DNA of 64,000 nucleotides from Diaporthe sp. PMI_573 (GCA_021399435.1 JAJTUP010000126.1:1-64000); one strand, 5' to 3'; counted from the first letter of the stretch, positions 21,334 to 34,566 are shown. Notes: a model not told the origin generated them from the sequence alone. Numbers and translations: made by a program.

Positions 21334-22035
21334 ATGACTGAAGAGGCTCATGATATCAGCCAGTGGCTGTATGATGACTATGATGTCGACTACTCAACGC
21401 CTGTATTGCCAGATGACTTTGTTGACCCTGCTTTCAGCCAGCGGCGACAGAGTTGATCTGGGGGTACAAATGTCGACGACCGCGGCCGGGTGGTAGCCCA
21501 GGCTCTAATCCACTGCGAACCGTATACCATCAAATGGTCGCTTTGCACGAGAAAATCCAAGCTCCATAAGCTTACACAGAGCGCAGTGCAGAACATTGAT
21601 TGCTACCCTAGTGACTTCTGGGACAACAGTCTCAGGTCCGAAATCGACGGTATTGCCAAAGAGAAGAAGCTGACCGAGACCCACGAGCCGGACGAGACTC
21701 AGATTACGGTTTCCATTACCACACGAGGGGTGAAAGATATACCATTCTGAGCTCGTTAGCCTGACGTTGACTGGAGCGAGGTGGACGGGCAAATTGATAG
21801 CTGGTCCGACCTAGTCCGCGATGGGGGCAAGCTGACTGTTCAGGTCGCCTTCATTCTTAAGGAGACCAGCCAGCTTGTACCTACAAGAACGGGTCGCCGT
21901 AGACACAATGCTACAAATGCTCAGCTCAATAAGCGAGCCCCTATCCACAACGACCAAGATGCGACGGACGGACCGCCAATCTGGGAACAAGTATATAATA
22001 TATTTGAGTGCCCGGGAGCAGATTACGACATTTAA
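21334..22035 (+). pseudogene. Degenerate dispersed fungal ORF with three in-frame stops
   Basis: One frame reads from an ATG at 21334 to a TAA at 22033, broken by TGA at 21454 and 21748 and TAG at 21757. Residues between the stops are protein-like: MTEEAHDISQWLYDDYDVDY, NIDCYPSDFWDNSLRSEIDG, DVDWSEVDGQIDSWSDLVRD and GGKLTVQVAFILKETSQLV, then ATNAQLNKRA and PPIWEQVYNIFECPGA. The last parts resemble a multicopy fungal hypothetical protein whose copies carry a WxxVYxxMxCPG segment, probably carried by mobile DNA. That resemblance is from memory. The changes are consistent with C-to-T decay but were not measured. Confidence 0.55.
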
Positions 22036-22251
22036 CCATATTGCTTCCTTCACCAAGCCACCGCCGTCCGTTATCCGGTGCCGACCAGAACTCTAATCAA
22101 GTTGGTTGGGTATGCTGAGAAGGGAGGGAGGATCAAAGATGACCGCTGATTGCATCTTCAAGAGATTCATGGTGTATTCCTTCTCTAAGTAACCCCGCGA
22201 GACCCCATTGATCGTGCACATGACTTTCCAGGCTTCACCTGTCCAAAATTT

Positions 22252-22400
22252 CAGGGTGGTCATCAATTCAACTCAATCGCCCCTCCGGTGGACAAAAGAT
22301 CACTATGTGCACCGTGCGAGCGTGCGCGTGCCATAAAACAGACCGTGCCACCCCTGTTTCAACTCAATCGACGCCCCAGATTGAATTGATGACCACCCTG
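22252..22400. repeat. 20-bp perfect inverted repeat, 149 bp overall
   Basis: Left arm CAGGGTGGTCATCAATTCAA (22252-22271) is the exact reverse complement of 22381-22400. Inside it the 13-mer TTCAACTCAATCG also occurs twice in direct order. The rest of 22036-23153 has only low-confidence frames, for example 22359-22730 on the minus strand. Confidence 0.7.
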
Positions 22401-23153
22401 GTCCAAATGCAACACGTAGAGACCTGGGCTTCTGAGTCCGAATACCATTGGAGTGAGCCGGTGGTTCATCCCCCACGGCCTCGCCCCCAGGGACTTGCCA
22501 GCTGGTTGCCGAGGCCGCAGCGCGTCGCTCTGCCTGGCTTCGGGCGTCGGCCTCGGCTGCTCAATATTGGACCGCGCAGAGTCGTCGACATTGAGCCCGC
22601 TCCAAAAAAAGTCCTCAGACAGGCTCTCGTTGGGGGCGAGGCCTGCTGTCTGCCTTTGATTAGCGGGTGTGAGGGTCGTCCAACCCTCTTTGATCAACCT
22701 GTACATCTCTTTAATGTTCCTACGACACATTCTCCCTAGTCAGAATCCTGACTAGAACTTTGAGGCAGCCATAGCATTCCGTGAAGTACGCGCCAGCGTC
22801 ACTATAACTCGTTAGCATAGCTTGGAGCCAGGACGGCCATTGGGGAGGAACTCAGCGGATGGAAAGCGAAACCCCTGGATTCAGGATGCCAACCCTCCCA
22901 GCCTTTTGAGATAGCGACTGGGCAGTTTTGACCCTCAAAATCCTTCGCTTTGGTTAACGAAGGAGTCACAAGGTGCGCAGGACATCATTCAGTGATAGAA
23001 GGTGTTCCACGGTTGCGAGCGCACGACCGATTTTGGAGATCAGTTCTGTGCGACTCAAAGGCTGTTCGCCGCTCGATCAACATCTCCTCCAATATTTTTT
23101 GACTTGGAACGACATAATGCCCTGTATCTATCTCAGCGAACATGGGAGGCGCT

Positions 23154-24004
23154 TTATTTGATAAAGACACTATTATACAAATATATCATCTCTGCATTGC
23201 TTAAGAAAAAGCCGTTAACATTGCCATACAGGAAACGACGTGTGTTGCTATCCTCTGTTACACTCAGTAGTGGGCTTGAAACCCTTGTCCCTTGATTGGT
23301 AAACATCAGGCTCGTCCTTTGGCTTTCGAAGTTGAACAAAAGGTGGGTGCCATTATTAGACCGAAATATATGTTCCCAGCAACGTCGCGCGCTGAAATTC
23401 CATTCAGGGTGGTGTCGGCGCGAAAGCGAATAGTTGGTAGACATGCTAGCGCTGGACGCCGAAATTTGAATGTACTTAAGAAGGGCTCGATAGAAATCTT
23501 TTGATAGTGAATATTCCCCTGATCTTCCTTCATTATACTTTTTCAAACATGTATACCTGATCATGTAATAGGACTGTGTTTTAATGTAGGATCTCTTCTT
23601 AAGCCCTGGGCTGCCATCACTCAGCTTCAGAATAACCTGGTTGTCTAGATGGGGTCTGCTGGGGTCGATAGGAAGATAGGAAAGTCGCGCGCTAGTGTTG
23701 TGTGGATAACGGTCAACCAAATCCTTTTCGCCCAAGGATGTTAACTAGAGAAGTCATAATATCAACAACAATTCATGTCGAGAGAATTCATATTGATACT
23801 CCTTACCAGCATGAAAATTACTTTTCCATTCAGAGGTTGGGGAGACAGAACCACAACAGGGTGGTTATAGCACCTTTCATCGATGTCTAGAGTAGTGAAT
23901 AGCTCCTTCCGAGAAGGTAACCACATGATGGACCCGGGGAGGAAATCCGACCAAAGTGTATCACGGGGGTTCCCATGCCCTCCTACCATCATCTCAATGG
24001 GCAT
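23154..24004 (-). CDS. Conserved fungal hypothetical protein, 262 aa, two exons
   Basis: Exons 23807-24004 and 23154-23744, with a 62-bp intron (GTAAGG..TTCTCTAG) in phase 0. The start MPIEMMVGGHGNPRDTLWSD leads to GSIMWLPSRKEL, NHPVVVLSPQPLNGKVIFML, then VDRYPHNTSARLSYLPIDP and HLDNQVILKLSDG. The layout looks like a widespread short fungal family of unknown role (a small beta domain with a basic helical tail). The C-terminal part (SRRHHPEWNFSARRC and beyond) looks less conserved, so the true stop could lie elsewhere if a 3' intron is present. Confidence 0.6.
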
Positions 24005-24387
24005 TGCAAAAGAAGGTTGTTGGCATTATTCGGTTTGATAGGTACTTGGCTGCGAAGTTGGAAAGTTCTAGGCGAGGAGATGGTATTGAATTTGGGGAAC
24101 CCCACCGTCTTCTTATAAGCTAGTCAAGCTGCATCCATTACACCCTACACCCGACCACCCTACCTATTCCGTTTATCCGCCAATTGATCTTCATCATAGC
24201 AGAAAGAAGTCTCCGAGAGTAGGTAACCGCGATAGAAAGCACGATTTTCATGCGATGTATCAAGCCAAGGAATGGAAGTAAGGAGGACTCCATCAAATAT
24301 GGACTATTTGACTACCATGAGGACACGGTGCACTCGTTTTGAAGCTTACATCGACGTGGCCTCTCTCCGTCATGTCTGACGCAAGAC

Positions 24388-24660
24388 ATGGAGGAAAATT
24401 TCAAGTTATTGAGAGAGCACAGACACCTCCTGAAATGTTTTCTGCAGTTCTATGACGCTGCGATTACGGAACTGAGCAGTTTGACAGACGTGAGGGTGAA
24501 AAACACGTACGCTTTCGATCAGGCCAGGGTGGCAAAAGGGAACATCGGCACCCCCGGCAAGGGTCCGCCAATTGAAGTTGGAAGTGCAGTTGCAAGTGGC
24601 GGGTCGCGAATGTTCACTGGGAATATGTCAGGTCTGGCAGCAGCAGCCTTATGGAAATGA
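24388..24660 (+). CDS. Small hypothetical ORF, 90 aa
   Basis: A single frame from ATG at 24388 with a helical start (FKLLREHRHLLKCFLQFYDA) and a Gly/Ala-rich end. There is no known domain. It may be an exon fragment of a larger, decayed gene. Confidence 0.25.
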   Translation: MEENFKLLREHRHLLKCFLQFYDAAITELSSLTDVRVKNTYAFDQARVAKGNIGTPGKGPPIEVGSAVASGGSRMFTGNMSGLAAAALWK

Positions 24661-26417
24661 ATAAGCCCGATACTGGTCGGCCGTCTGGCTCACGGTCCAT
24701 CAACCCGCCGATGTTAAAGAATTGGTCAAAGATTGTGTAGGAAACGTAGATTCAGCGAAGTGGCAGGGGCAAGTGATGTCGATGAACCTGTGTCTAAGAG
24801 GCGGAGAACAAAGTACCTTCAGGAATTAGTGACGTCAACGTTGTTCTTCACACTGATTCCTAATGTCATACACTCGAATAAGGTCATACGAAACATTTTC
24901 CCGGGGCTCCCACGAGTCATGCTCGCTGGTATACCCCTTCCATCTGAGACTCTTTCCCTCGCCCTTGTGTGCGAGGATCTCTTCCACAGCATAAAACTGG
25001 TCATCCCCGGCATCTGAACCATCACACTGCTCTTTTGTAGGTACCGTCTACGCCGTCTTTTTTTCACAGGCTAGTGGAAAAGATAGACGTGAGGCTGGGG
25101 GCATTAAAAGACAGGACACGAGGCCATATAAGGTGGAAGACCCTTCAGTTCACGTCTGCTGTCTAGATGCTGGTTCTGAATAGCTCAGACATCGCCTGAT
25201 CATCTTACCAGAAGATGAACGCTTTGGTCAATCAAGTGAGGTACGGTCGATCCCCAAAGTAGATATCTCTGCAAATCGCCTGCAAAATGCTGCTGGCCAA
25301 CTCCATTCACACACATCTGTCTCGCCGTCCATCGACTTACTTGACCCTCAAATCACCATGCGGCAAAATGAAAGCCATGGTCATAGCTTGAATCGTTTTT
25401 ACGGATGGCATAAAAGATTGATGTAGGTTACTGGAACCCGACAATGTATATGTATATGGTCAGAAGGTTATATGCGCAGGGGCAACCCGTGGGAACTCTA
25501 GCCATCGTGGCCCAATCGATCCCAGTGACGTGCAAGAGATTATTCAGCGCCTTCAGGAAGCTATGGGCATGGCTACTGACACCCTCTTCGACTCTCCCAC
25601 CAGACGTGCCGCTCCGCCAGATGTGAACCGATGTAAACCCGACCGGATCGCCAGTCCAGCCATTATCCGTCGCTGTGAATTCCCAATCCTCGTGCCCCTT
25701 AAGGGTCTTAAACCACTGCTGTTGCACGCTTTTGCCCTTGAAGATCACGAGTGGGGGGCATATATACCGAGTCGCGAGCTCCCGTCAAGGACGAGGAGAG
25801 GCGGGAGATAATGCAGCCGCCCCTACCATCGGAGAGCACGAGAGTAAGTCAGTCTCGTCGGGTAGAGAAGGACTTTCCCCTCCAGCCGGGCCGGCCAAGA
25901 CTCGGCTGCCTTAGGTCAGTAAGGTCGGTATGTAGTGTTGCCAGTGGAAAGGTGCTGCCCAGTGTTGATCATCAGCACACCACATCGCTAGTACATATGA
26001 GATGGCAGATCCATGACGACGGGACCAAGACCCCTGACAGGAAGTGTCATGTTATGTCAGGGCAATGAACAGTAGAAAAAGATGCTCATGTACTTTGGTA
26101 TCTAATGCTCAACTATCTTCTTTACTCTCATTAAAACTGCCTCGCACGCTTGGAAAATAAATCCTGCAGATGCTTGCTCTCGGGGGTACTCGATAATGTC
26201 GCAAAAAGAAACAAAAGAGACAAAGAGACAAAACCAAGACCGCCCCAACGCCCCAAATGCAGCCGTTTTCTTTGGGGGTTCCGTTCCAGACGGCGTTCCA
26301 ACACTCCCGTTTGGAACATGGACACTGGTGACACACCTCCTCAATCCTCTCATGGGTATACAACATTTAACCTCCTCTGGGTATCTCTGTGCCATCATTT
26401 CTAACGACCTCCACTAC
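24661..26417. other. Gene-poor interval downstream of ErdS
   Basis: 1.75 kb. Frames at 24733-25017 (plus) and 25428-25748 (minus) have ordinary composition but no recognisable domain, no clear start and no splice context. The right end is the 3' side of the ErdS gene. Confidence 0.4.
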
Positions 26418-29383
26418 TTAGTCCTCGAAAAACTGAATGATGTGCTTGAAGTCCCGCACGCCGAGGCCCATGCGAGGGTAGCAAATATAGACCGGCTCGC
26501 CGTACGCGCCGAACTTCTCGCGGAACTCGCTCCTCTTGTTCAGACGCAGGCTCTTGATTATGGTGTCGTACGTCTTGGCGAGGAACTTGGCGCGGACGCC
26601 GCCCAGGTGCGCCCCGGGCACCAGCTTCTCGCTGACGCCAGCGCCAAAGGTGACGGGCCCGTTCAGCGCCGCCAGCGCCGTCTGGATGGTCGCCTCGATG
26701 ACGCCCGACGGCGTGCCGGGCATGTCGAGCGCCCACTTGACCTGCCAGCCGTGCCGCGGTGCCAGCTGCGCCAGGACCACCATGGCCATGACCTTCTTGA
26801 CCTTCTTACCGTCCTCCTGAATGTCCTTCTGCGCCGCAAAGTAGCGGCGGTGGTCCATGTCGACCCACGGCCTGATCTCGGTCAGGTGCACCTGCTTCTT
26901 GCCTTTGCGCTTCTCCATCCACTGCTCTGTGGCCGAGTCCGCGCGGCGGATGAATTCCTCGTCGGGCCGTAGCTCTTCGATGTCGATGCCCTCGCGCTCG
27001 ACCTTTCGCGCCTCGCGGCCCTGCGGACCGGCAGCGTGCTTGTCCGCGTCCGCGCGCTGCTGCTCGACGCAGGTGAGGGTGCGCCATCCCAGGTTGCGGC
27101 CGAGGACTTCCTGCACGGACTCAGACACCAGCATCCAGATGGGCGTGAGCTTCAGGTCCTTCTCGACGAATTTGACAAAAGCCTTGGCGACCTCGCTGAC
27201 CTGGGATGGGTCGCAGAGTGGGTCGCCTATTATCATGGCAAACTTGTTGTCCTTTTTGACATAACCCACAACCGCGCCCGTGGTTCCGTGCCGCCAGATC
27301 TCGAACCGGTCGTCAAGCCACGACGTGTTGGTAGCGTCGCCGTAGTTGGCGATCAGCTTCTCGAGCGGGTATTCGTTGACGCCCTCCGGCCTGACCTGCT
27401 TCGTGTCGCAGTCTGGGTGGGGAAGCCGCACGTTTCGCTCAGGCAGGGACTTGGGGTCGCGGTGGTACAGGGTGGCGTATCTCACGTCAACGAGCTGGAG
27501 GGTCCAGGCAAGGATGCGCTCGAGACCGAGGCCAGCGCCGGCGTGGGGTGGCGCGCCGAGGTCGAAGGCTGCGAGGTAGTATTCCATGCCGTCTTCTGAC
27601 ATGCCCATTTGCTTCATGTTCTCCCGCAGCCTGGTGGCATCGTAAATACGCTGGCCACCGGAGCAGATCTCTTGGCCGCGGATAAACATGTCGAAAGAGT
27701 TGGTCCACTTGGGGTCGTTGGGGTCCTTATGGGTGTAAAATGGTCGCGTGTTGGCGGGGAACTTGTCCAGGACGTAGTAATCGGTCTTGTACTTCTCCTT
27801 GACGAGTTCGCCGAGGCGTATCTCGTTCCTGGTCGACAAATCTTCTTCATCAACATCGATCCCGTCATCGCGCAGCATCTGGAGACCCTGGGTGAAGGGA
27901 ATGATGGGTGTCTCCTCGAGCCAGACGAGATCCTCGGATGGCCACCGCTCACGAACGATTTGAAGCTCGGGCATGGACTGGAGGGTGCGGAACACCTCCT
28001 TGAGGAAACTGTCCACTTCGCGGATCACTTCACGGTAGTCTTTTTGGATAGCCATCTCGATGTCGAGGCCGGTGTACTCGGCAAGATGGCGTTTGGTGTT
28101 TGAGTTCTCGGCACGGAAAACTGGACCGATCTATTCGACAAGTCAGCTACTGTTCGACTGGACAAGCATGGCGGACGTTTGAGGGCTGCCAAGCGGTGGC
28201 CAGCTCGGTGAAAGAAACCGTCCAAGTGATGCTGGGCATCCTGAAGAAAAAAAGGCAGGTCTTCCGAGCGGAAGGGGAAACAGTGTTAGTCACCTACCTC
28301 ATACACCTTGCCAAAGTCGGCAGAGACCGTCATCTGCTTGGCCAGCTGAGGGCTCTGGGCCAGGAAAGCGCGGCGCCCGAAATAGTTGACCTTGAAAACC
28401 TCGGCACCGCTCTCTGTGGCCGCGGGCTGCAGCTTCGGGGTCTGGATCTCGATGAAGCCATCGCGGTCGAGGACCTCGCGGAACTTGCGGGTGACCATGG
28501 CCCTGATGCGGAACAGGGCCTGGTTGCTGGGGTGCCTGAGGTCGAGGATACGGTTGTTCAGGCGGGCTTGGGTGGTCTCTGGGGGCTCGTAGTTGTCGAA
28601 GGGCAGGTCGCGGGCCGCGTTGACGAGGTGGACGGAATAGACCTTGACCTCCAGTTCCTTATGAGTGGCGGAGCGGATGGGCTCCGGGGGAACCTGAAGG
28701 GTGCCGGTGACCTGGACGAGCGACTCTGGCTCGAGGCGCTGCACCCACTTGACAAAGTGGGAGGAGGTGTCGTGCTGCAAGACACCCTGGATGGAGTGGG
28801 TCTGGTCGCGGAGGAGGAGGAAGTCGAGGTGCTTGGAGACGTTGCGCTGGTGGTGTATGCGGGCGTGGAAGGTGACCTCTTTACCCGCTGGGAGTTCAGT
28901 AACCTCCTTGATGGTGAGGAGCTCCTTTGCGTCCATGGCCAAGCCGTACCTCGCGCGGGTCTCCTCGTCCTCCTCCTGCATAGCGAGCTGGTCCTCGAGC
29001 TTCCTCCTCTCCTCTATCTCCTCTCGTTCGGCCTGCAGCCTCAAGGCCTTGGTCTCCTTCCTGGCGTTTCTCTCCTCTGTTCGGCGGCTGGCCTTGCCCA
29101 GGCTCGAGCTGGAGCCTGACGAGCTGCTGCGGGCATGGCCGTTTGTGCGGGCGTTGCCATTTGTCCTCGTGCCATGATCAGCACTGTACCGTGGTGACAG
29201 TGCCCTGAAGGCGTTCTGCAGGGCTGTCATCTTTAACGACAAGAAACCAGGAGTTCTGGTGGTATTTGTATTGGTGTTGTTTTTGAGGTTGGTCTTGTTG
29301 TCCTTGTTCGTGCTGGTACTGCTCTTGGTGGTGGTGGAGTCTTGTTCTTCCTTGCTGTTGTTGTCCGCACAGAAGCAGGACAT
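26418..29383 (-). CDS. erdS: Ergosteryl-aspartate synthase: AspRS fused to DUF2156
   Basis: Exons 28298-29383 and 26418-28130 with a 167-bp intron (GTAGGT..GAATAG), giving about 932 aa. Residues 1-165 are low complexity, then Lys/Glu-rich helical. Residues ~168-255 form the anticodon-binding OB fold (VTFHARIHHQRN). The class II aspartyl-tRNA synthetase core follows, with GPVFRAENSNTKRHLAEY (motif 2, ~364) and PHAGAGLGLERIL (motif 3, ~558). Residues ~617-932 form a DUF2156 aminoacyl-tRNA transferase domain (FEIWRHGTTGAVVGYVKKDN, FAMIIGDPLCDPS, YICYPRMGLGVRDFKH). In fungi this fusion is ErdS, which charges tRNA-Asp and moves aspartate onto ergosterol. The start is uncertain: a TTCGTTAG acceptor-like sequence directly precedes the ATG, and Met52 is an alternative. 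Confidence 0.9.
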
Positions 29384-32300
29384 CTAACGAAGGAAACAAC
29401 AGTATGGGTTAGTAGAGTATCTTGGCGGATCGGGGTATCACGTCTTGGAAGGATATTTGGGGCAAGGGGGAAAAAAGAGATGAAGAAGTACGTCTGAATG
29501 ACGATGAGGCAAATAAGGGAGGGCGGGCCATGGAAGGTTTTAATACAGGTGAAAGTGGCTGGTGGGGGAGGAGGAGACGAGGAGAGATACAGACAGCCAC
29601 AACATGACTGACTCTCTCTCCGTCTGTCTCCGTCTACTCTGTCTGTCAAAACCCGGGCCAGCCGCACTGCGCAAGGATGGAGAGGGAGACGACGTAAGGG
29701 CTGCAGAACATGTCGCTCGAGAAGCTTTGGGATGTGCTAACCTTTCCTTGGTTTCCGGGCGTTCCACAGAATTCTCTGTGTGGTGCCGTTCCCCTTCTCC
29801 CTCGTCGTCTCGATCGCCTCCCTGTCAGTGTACGTAGTGTACGTGACCGGCATGGTGCGAAGAGTGCGAAGTGGGCAGGATTTGCCTTTAGTGCAAAGGT
29901 TCCAAAAATCGTCATCGCGAAATTGGGTTGAGCCCGGGGCCGAAAACACACAGGCCGGCCTGGCACTGGCTGAATTGCTGGACGGGCTGCACACAATTGG
30001 GCGAGTGCCGGGGTAGAGTGAGTAAGGAAGTAAGGACGGGTGGGACCTTATGACGTGGGTGACGTGGGCGTGGTGTAAGTGCCACAGCACGGTGCGTTAC
30101 CGGGACTTCTCTCTTCGAGGTACGTACCCCGAGCCGCATACAGCAGGTACTGTCACTGCAAATCCACAATATTTGGCCGGGCTGGCTGGGAAAGAGATGA
30201 CCCAACCCCTGCCCAAAACACAGACAGCCGGAAATAACTGCGATGGGACGCAGATCCTGACAGACTGGATGGGCCGGTCCAGGCTTTTCCAAATGGCTCC
30301 CAATGGCTGATTGTTACCCACTCCTGGTACTCTCAGCAGGTATTCCCAGTCATTCAGACGCAGACGTGGTGTAATTATATCACAAGTGACATCTGCAGGA
30401 GGGATCGAGATGGGGGCATACCAAGGCGAATTGAAGCGAGGCGACTCGAGTGCAGGCGATGCAAACCTTCGGTCGAGAGAAACTGGGAATGTTGGCTATG
30501 GTACGGGAGATCCGGAGCAAATGGTCCTCGGGTGTGTGTCCCTGTCTGTCCGCCCGGTGTTGGTGTTTGGATGTTTTGTCCGACTTTGACTGTCACCTGA
30601 CCGCTGTTGATTTCAAATGTCGTTGATCTGTCCGAGAAAAGTCATCAAATCCGAAATGGATGGGCCATATGCTTTGTCATTCCGAATGTTGCATCCTCAG
30701 ACCCAATGGTGCAGGTGCACGCCGTCTTTATCTAGTATGGGAGGATCTGAATTGTCTTGTCGACCTAGTTTGGTCGGCACACGGCAAGTCATGCTGCGTG
30801 GCTCATCCTCTTGTCCATCGCTAAAGGCCATCAAGGAAAGCTTGGTCCTGCGAGCTACTAGCAGATGGCTCGGCTGCTCTGGCGAGTGAGAGGTGGCGGA
30901 CAGCTCGGAGACGCGACGGAAACAACGGTAACCCAACCCGCGGCCAGCCGGGCACTACCACACTCGCTGTCCATTCGCATGTCAAGTGACACGACAAGAT
31001 CTCCAAGACGATTGATCCCTGGTGGGCACGCATCACCGTCCACGACGCCGTCCCAGTCCCAAGAGGAAGTGTAAGGTCGGGAACAGGGCTTTGGTTGCTC
31101 AAGGCGCTGACTCGCAGTGCTAATAGCTTGACCTGTGGCTGATTGTCAACACGGGTCGACACATGGGAGGGACGGGCAGCTGAGCCAGCAGGTCCCACCA
31201 TCTTGGCCTGCCGTAGCCCTGCCAGATCTGACGGCGGGCCGCGATTTCTCTGCCACCCACCCGACCATCTGCAGCTGTGATGGATATAAAATGTCGATGG
31301 TGCTCGATCTCGCAGACCGTTGCTGGTGAGGAGATATCCACACATAGGATGACGAGCTCGGACTGGTGAGATGGAGATAACCGGATCAAAATGGGACTGG
31401 CCCCTCCCAGTTGATGGGGCACCAGGGCTATCTGTGGTGGAATTAATGTTTATGGTTGTTGCTGATTAATCTTGCCTCTTGCCTGCCTCGGTCGCAACAG
31501 CTCGCACCAACTTGCGACCATACCAGCCAGCATGTCGACGACCAGAACAAAAGCTCCTCCACCCGTTTCGTCTCCGTCCCGTTCTGCCCCCGTCAGGCCC
31601 CGTCAGGTCCCGTCAGCCCAATGCTCCTTCCGTTAAGCATGTCCGGCGGTGGTCAGGCGCGAGCGATGCATGACATCATTGGGAAGGTTAGATGCAAGGG
31701 GGGCGTGATGAGGCGAATGTAGTTGTCGGGGCGGACGCAATATGGTTATTCTGTTTTGAGGGATGATATTTCGTAGGATTGTGAAGTGCTTGTGGACAGT
31801 TGACGTGTTTTGTGAGGCTGAGTGGCGGTTTCGTGATGTCTCTCGACGGAGGAGAGAGTAGCATATATCACGTCGCACAGATGAACAGACCAGACAAGTG
31901 ATTGAAGTTATATTGCCATCGCTTTCCCATCCCCCTATGCTGCGCCAGAGCAGATATACAGCCGAGGAGAAGAACGTAGAGCCCAAAAATCACTAAAACC
32001 AGAGGGATAGCCTAAATGCCCGAGAATTTACAGTTAGCATCTTATACTGTGCATTTTCTTAGGTCTTCCATGTGTTAGAGGCTCTTCCCAGTCACGCCCG
32101 CATTTTTACGGGTTTGATAGAAGCCTCACGCAAACGGTACGTAAGAGACATTCGCCCTTTGCTGCACTGATTTCAGGCGAAAACACCAAGCAGCTCTCCC
32201 GATTGAATCAAGCAACGGTAATCTCAAGCGATCATGACTCGATATGAGACTGGCCAGTCAGTTCGCTACAAACCGGTTGGCGGCAAGTGACGCTCCTTGC

Positions 32301-34566
32301 ATTATTTGGTATAGAACTTAGACTAAATTTCCGAGGCCCTGATTCCCAAACCTCTGAGACCGTTGGTGTTATTACTGACGTCTTGACGGAGCCTGGCATC
32401 CAAGCCGATCGAAATGTCCAGGCCAGCCCTGATTCTCCCCGATACGAGGTAATGGAAGCAAACCGCAACCAATGGTGAACAAGCGATACTGGCGTGCAAG
32501 TTTAGATTCAGAATTCTAATACTGGCAAGGTCACTACGGTGTACGAGGTCAATATTCTCGGTCCATCCCAGTGAAGACGTTTAAGAAGTGGGTATGAACT
32601 GGGAACTGGGTTGATAAGCGGTATCCGCTAATGATAAGAATGTAGGAGTGTAGTTCTCGCCCTCAATGAACTCTCTCTGTCTCGATTTGACCTCTTCACT
32701 CTTGACAAAGGCGCATCGCTGGTACGCTCGGCGTTGCGTGTAAAGTGTATGATTGTTGTCTTGTCACCTTTAATTGTCGCTCCACCCAGTCTTTCCCGGT
32801 GCACTTGATGGGATGACCGCAGCTTACACGTGAGCCGTCTGGATGTGGCTCCAGTCAGGGCTTCCATGACTGCAGTACCGACAACCTCAAGCTCGGTACT
32901 TCAGGGTGCAAAGAGATGCCACTCCAGTGTCAATGTAGCATCAGAAGCAGTAAATGTTGGGCTGCCAGCATTAAGGTCCCAGTCACATTGTATGACTAGG
33001 ACAGCCAGATTTGCGAGTTTGAGTGCACAGATGGCGGAGAAAACGTCGTACAATTTCTTTCTGCGGACACACTGAGCATACTTAAGTGTTCGTAGTTCGA
33101 GGTCGGCTACCACGTGACGCGTTTGTTAACGACGTTGGGCTAGGCAGATTCCAACCAAACCATCGGCTGTAGGCCCTATGGACAGTTACATGACATGCCA
33201 TCTGGGGTGTTGCAGAGACTGCCTGTATTGACCAAAGTGTTGAGGTGCTACCTTGCCAGAGAAGTGGGACAGATATGCGCGTTGACTTTTGAGTTATGCA
33301 GTGTGGCAGGAACATGAAGGTCGAGGCAGTGAGGAGTTGCTGGAGGGGTTATCATCCAGATGGGATATTTTGAGCGTAAGTGCCAGACGGCACTGGGCAT
33401 GTCTTGCGCGATCATGTCGAGATGCACACGGCACAAAGGGCACGAAATCTCCAGCAAGCGCTTGAGATCGGCACGCTTGAGCATGGTGGCGACTTCAAAA
33501 GAGGCTAAGATCAGCTGTGTCCCTGGGAGTTAGAGGTTGCCAGGCTGACGTAACTTACGCCCAGTATTCAGGTCGATCCAGACAACAGCAGTGCGTGACT
33601 GCTAACATGGGATGATCTTCCGCGGCAGATGGCATTGTGGTAGGGTCCTCTAACTGTCTTGGGACTCTTGCAGCCCCGATCCTTTTGAGAGTCAGAGAGG
33701 GTTCAGAGAGACGTAAGAAATAGTCAATACAGTGTTGATAAGAGGACGCACGTAGCCTTACCCACGTCACTGATGCACTTGCTAGGGCTCGGAATCACCC
33801 TAAACGGCTACTGACTGAACCAGGGATGGTTTCCGCTAGCCAGCCCAGAGAATGACGGCATGCGAGCGGGGACAGCTCCGGTTTGAGGGGTGGCAAGGCG
33901 TTGCAATTTGACTTCCCTCTCCCGTCATGCAAGATGACCTACAACAGACACGGCACTCGTAGCCGTTGTGACCCTGTGGCTTTTCACGAATCCGTGGTCC
34001 GCAGCCGATGCCGCTCCTTGTCGTCACTGGGGTCATTTCCCGCGACGTTGACGACATTAAATGGTCTACGCAATAGTGTGCTAAGATCGACAATTGCGTT
34101 AGTATTGAGGTTAATCTTGCATTAATTAGACGGACGGCTTGGAAAATGCCTTGTGGGGATCATTCCAATACGCGTCGGATCCATTGCGTTGATCAAGGTT
34201 GATTTAAATTAATCAGAACCGAATCTGGGATACTCTCTCACTCTTTGATGAACAATGACTCACACTAGGCTGTCGACAATGGATAGCAGGTGAACACTGA
34301 ACAGCTAGGTTGAGCTGTTCGAAGGAGGATCCCGTTTTGCCAACTTGAACGTCTTCTCGGTTAGCCTTGTAGCTTCTTATCGCCGCAACCCTGCCTAGAT
34401 GGGCTGGAGAGCCTTTCTACTTATTGGGGAGCATACCCGGCGGGTTGTGCGTGCTGTATGCAAGTTACCACTCACGCAGCACAAATGTGCTCGGGCAAGC
34501 AAGGAAATTGGTACTCATTTAAACGAGAGATGTTTTCCTCCTTCAGAGGCCAGTGCAATGTGACAC
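29384..34566. other. 5.2-kb interval with no supported gene
   Basis: The left part is the ErdS promoter and leader. Many overlapping frames occur on both strands between 29.5 and 31.9 kb, with high Arg/Ser/Pro content and no domain. A short minus-strand segment near 33430-33484 reads LLEISCPLCRVHLD, which hints at a CxxC piece, but neither side continues. No RNA gene or terminal repeat was found. Confidence 0.4.

Noticed and set aside
26401..28103. Long plus-strand frames opposite ErdS (for example 26196-26972, 27036-27599, 27609-28103)
   Set aside because: They are GC-driven antisense shadows of the AspRS-DUF2156 coding strand, which has clear motifs.
28100..29119. A 339-aa plus-strand frame
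   Set aside because: It is antisense to the N-terminal ErdS exon and has a composition typical of a shadow (Gly/Val/Leu-rich, no domain).
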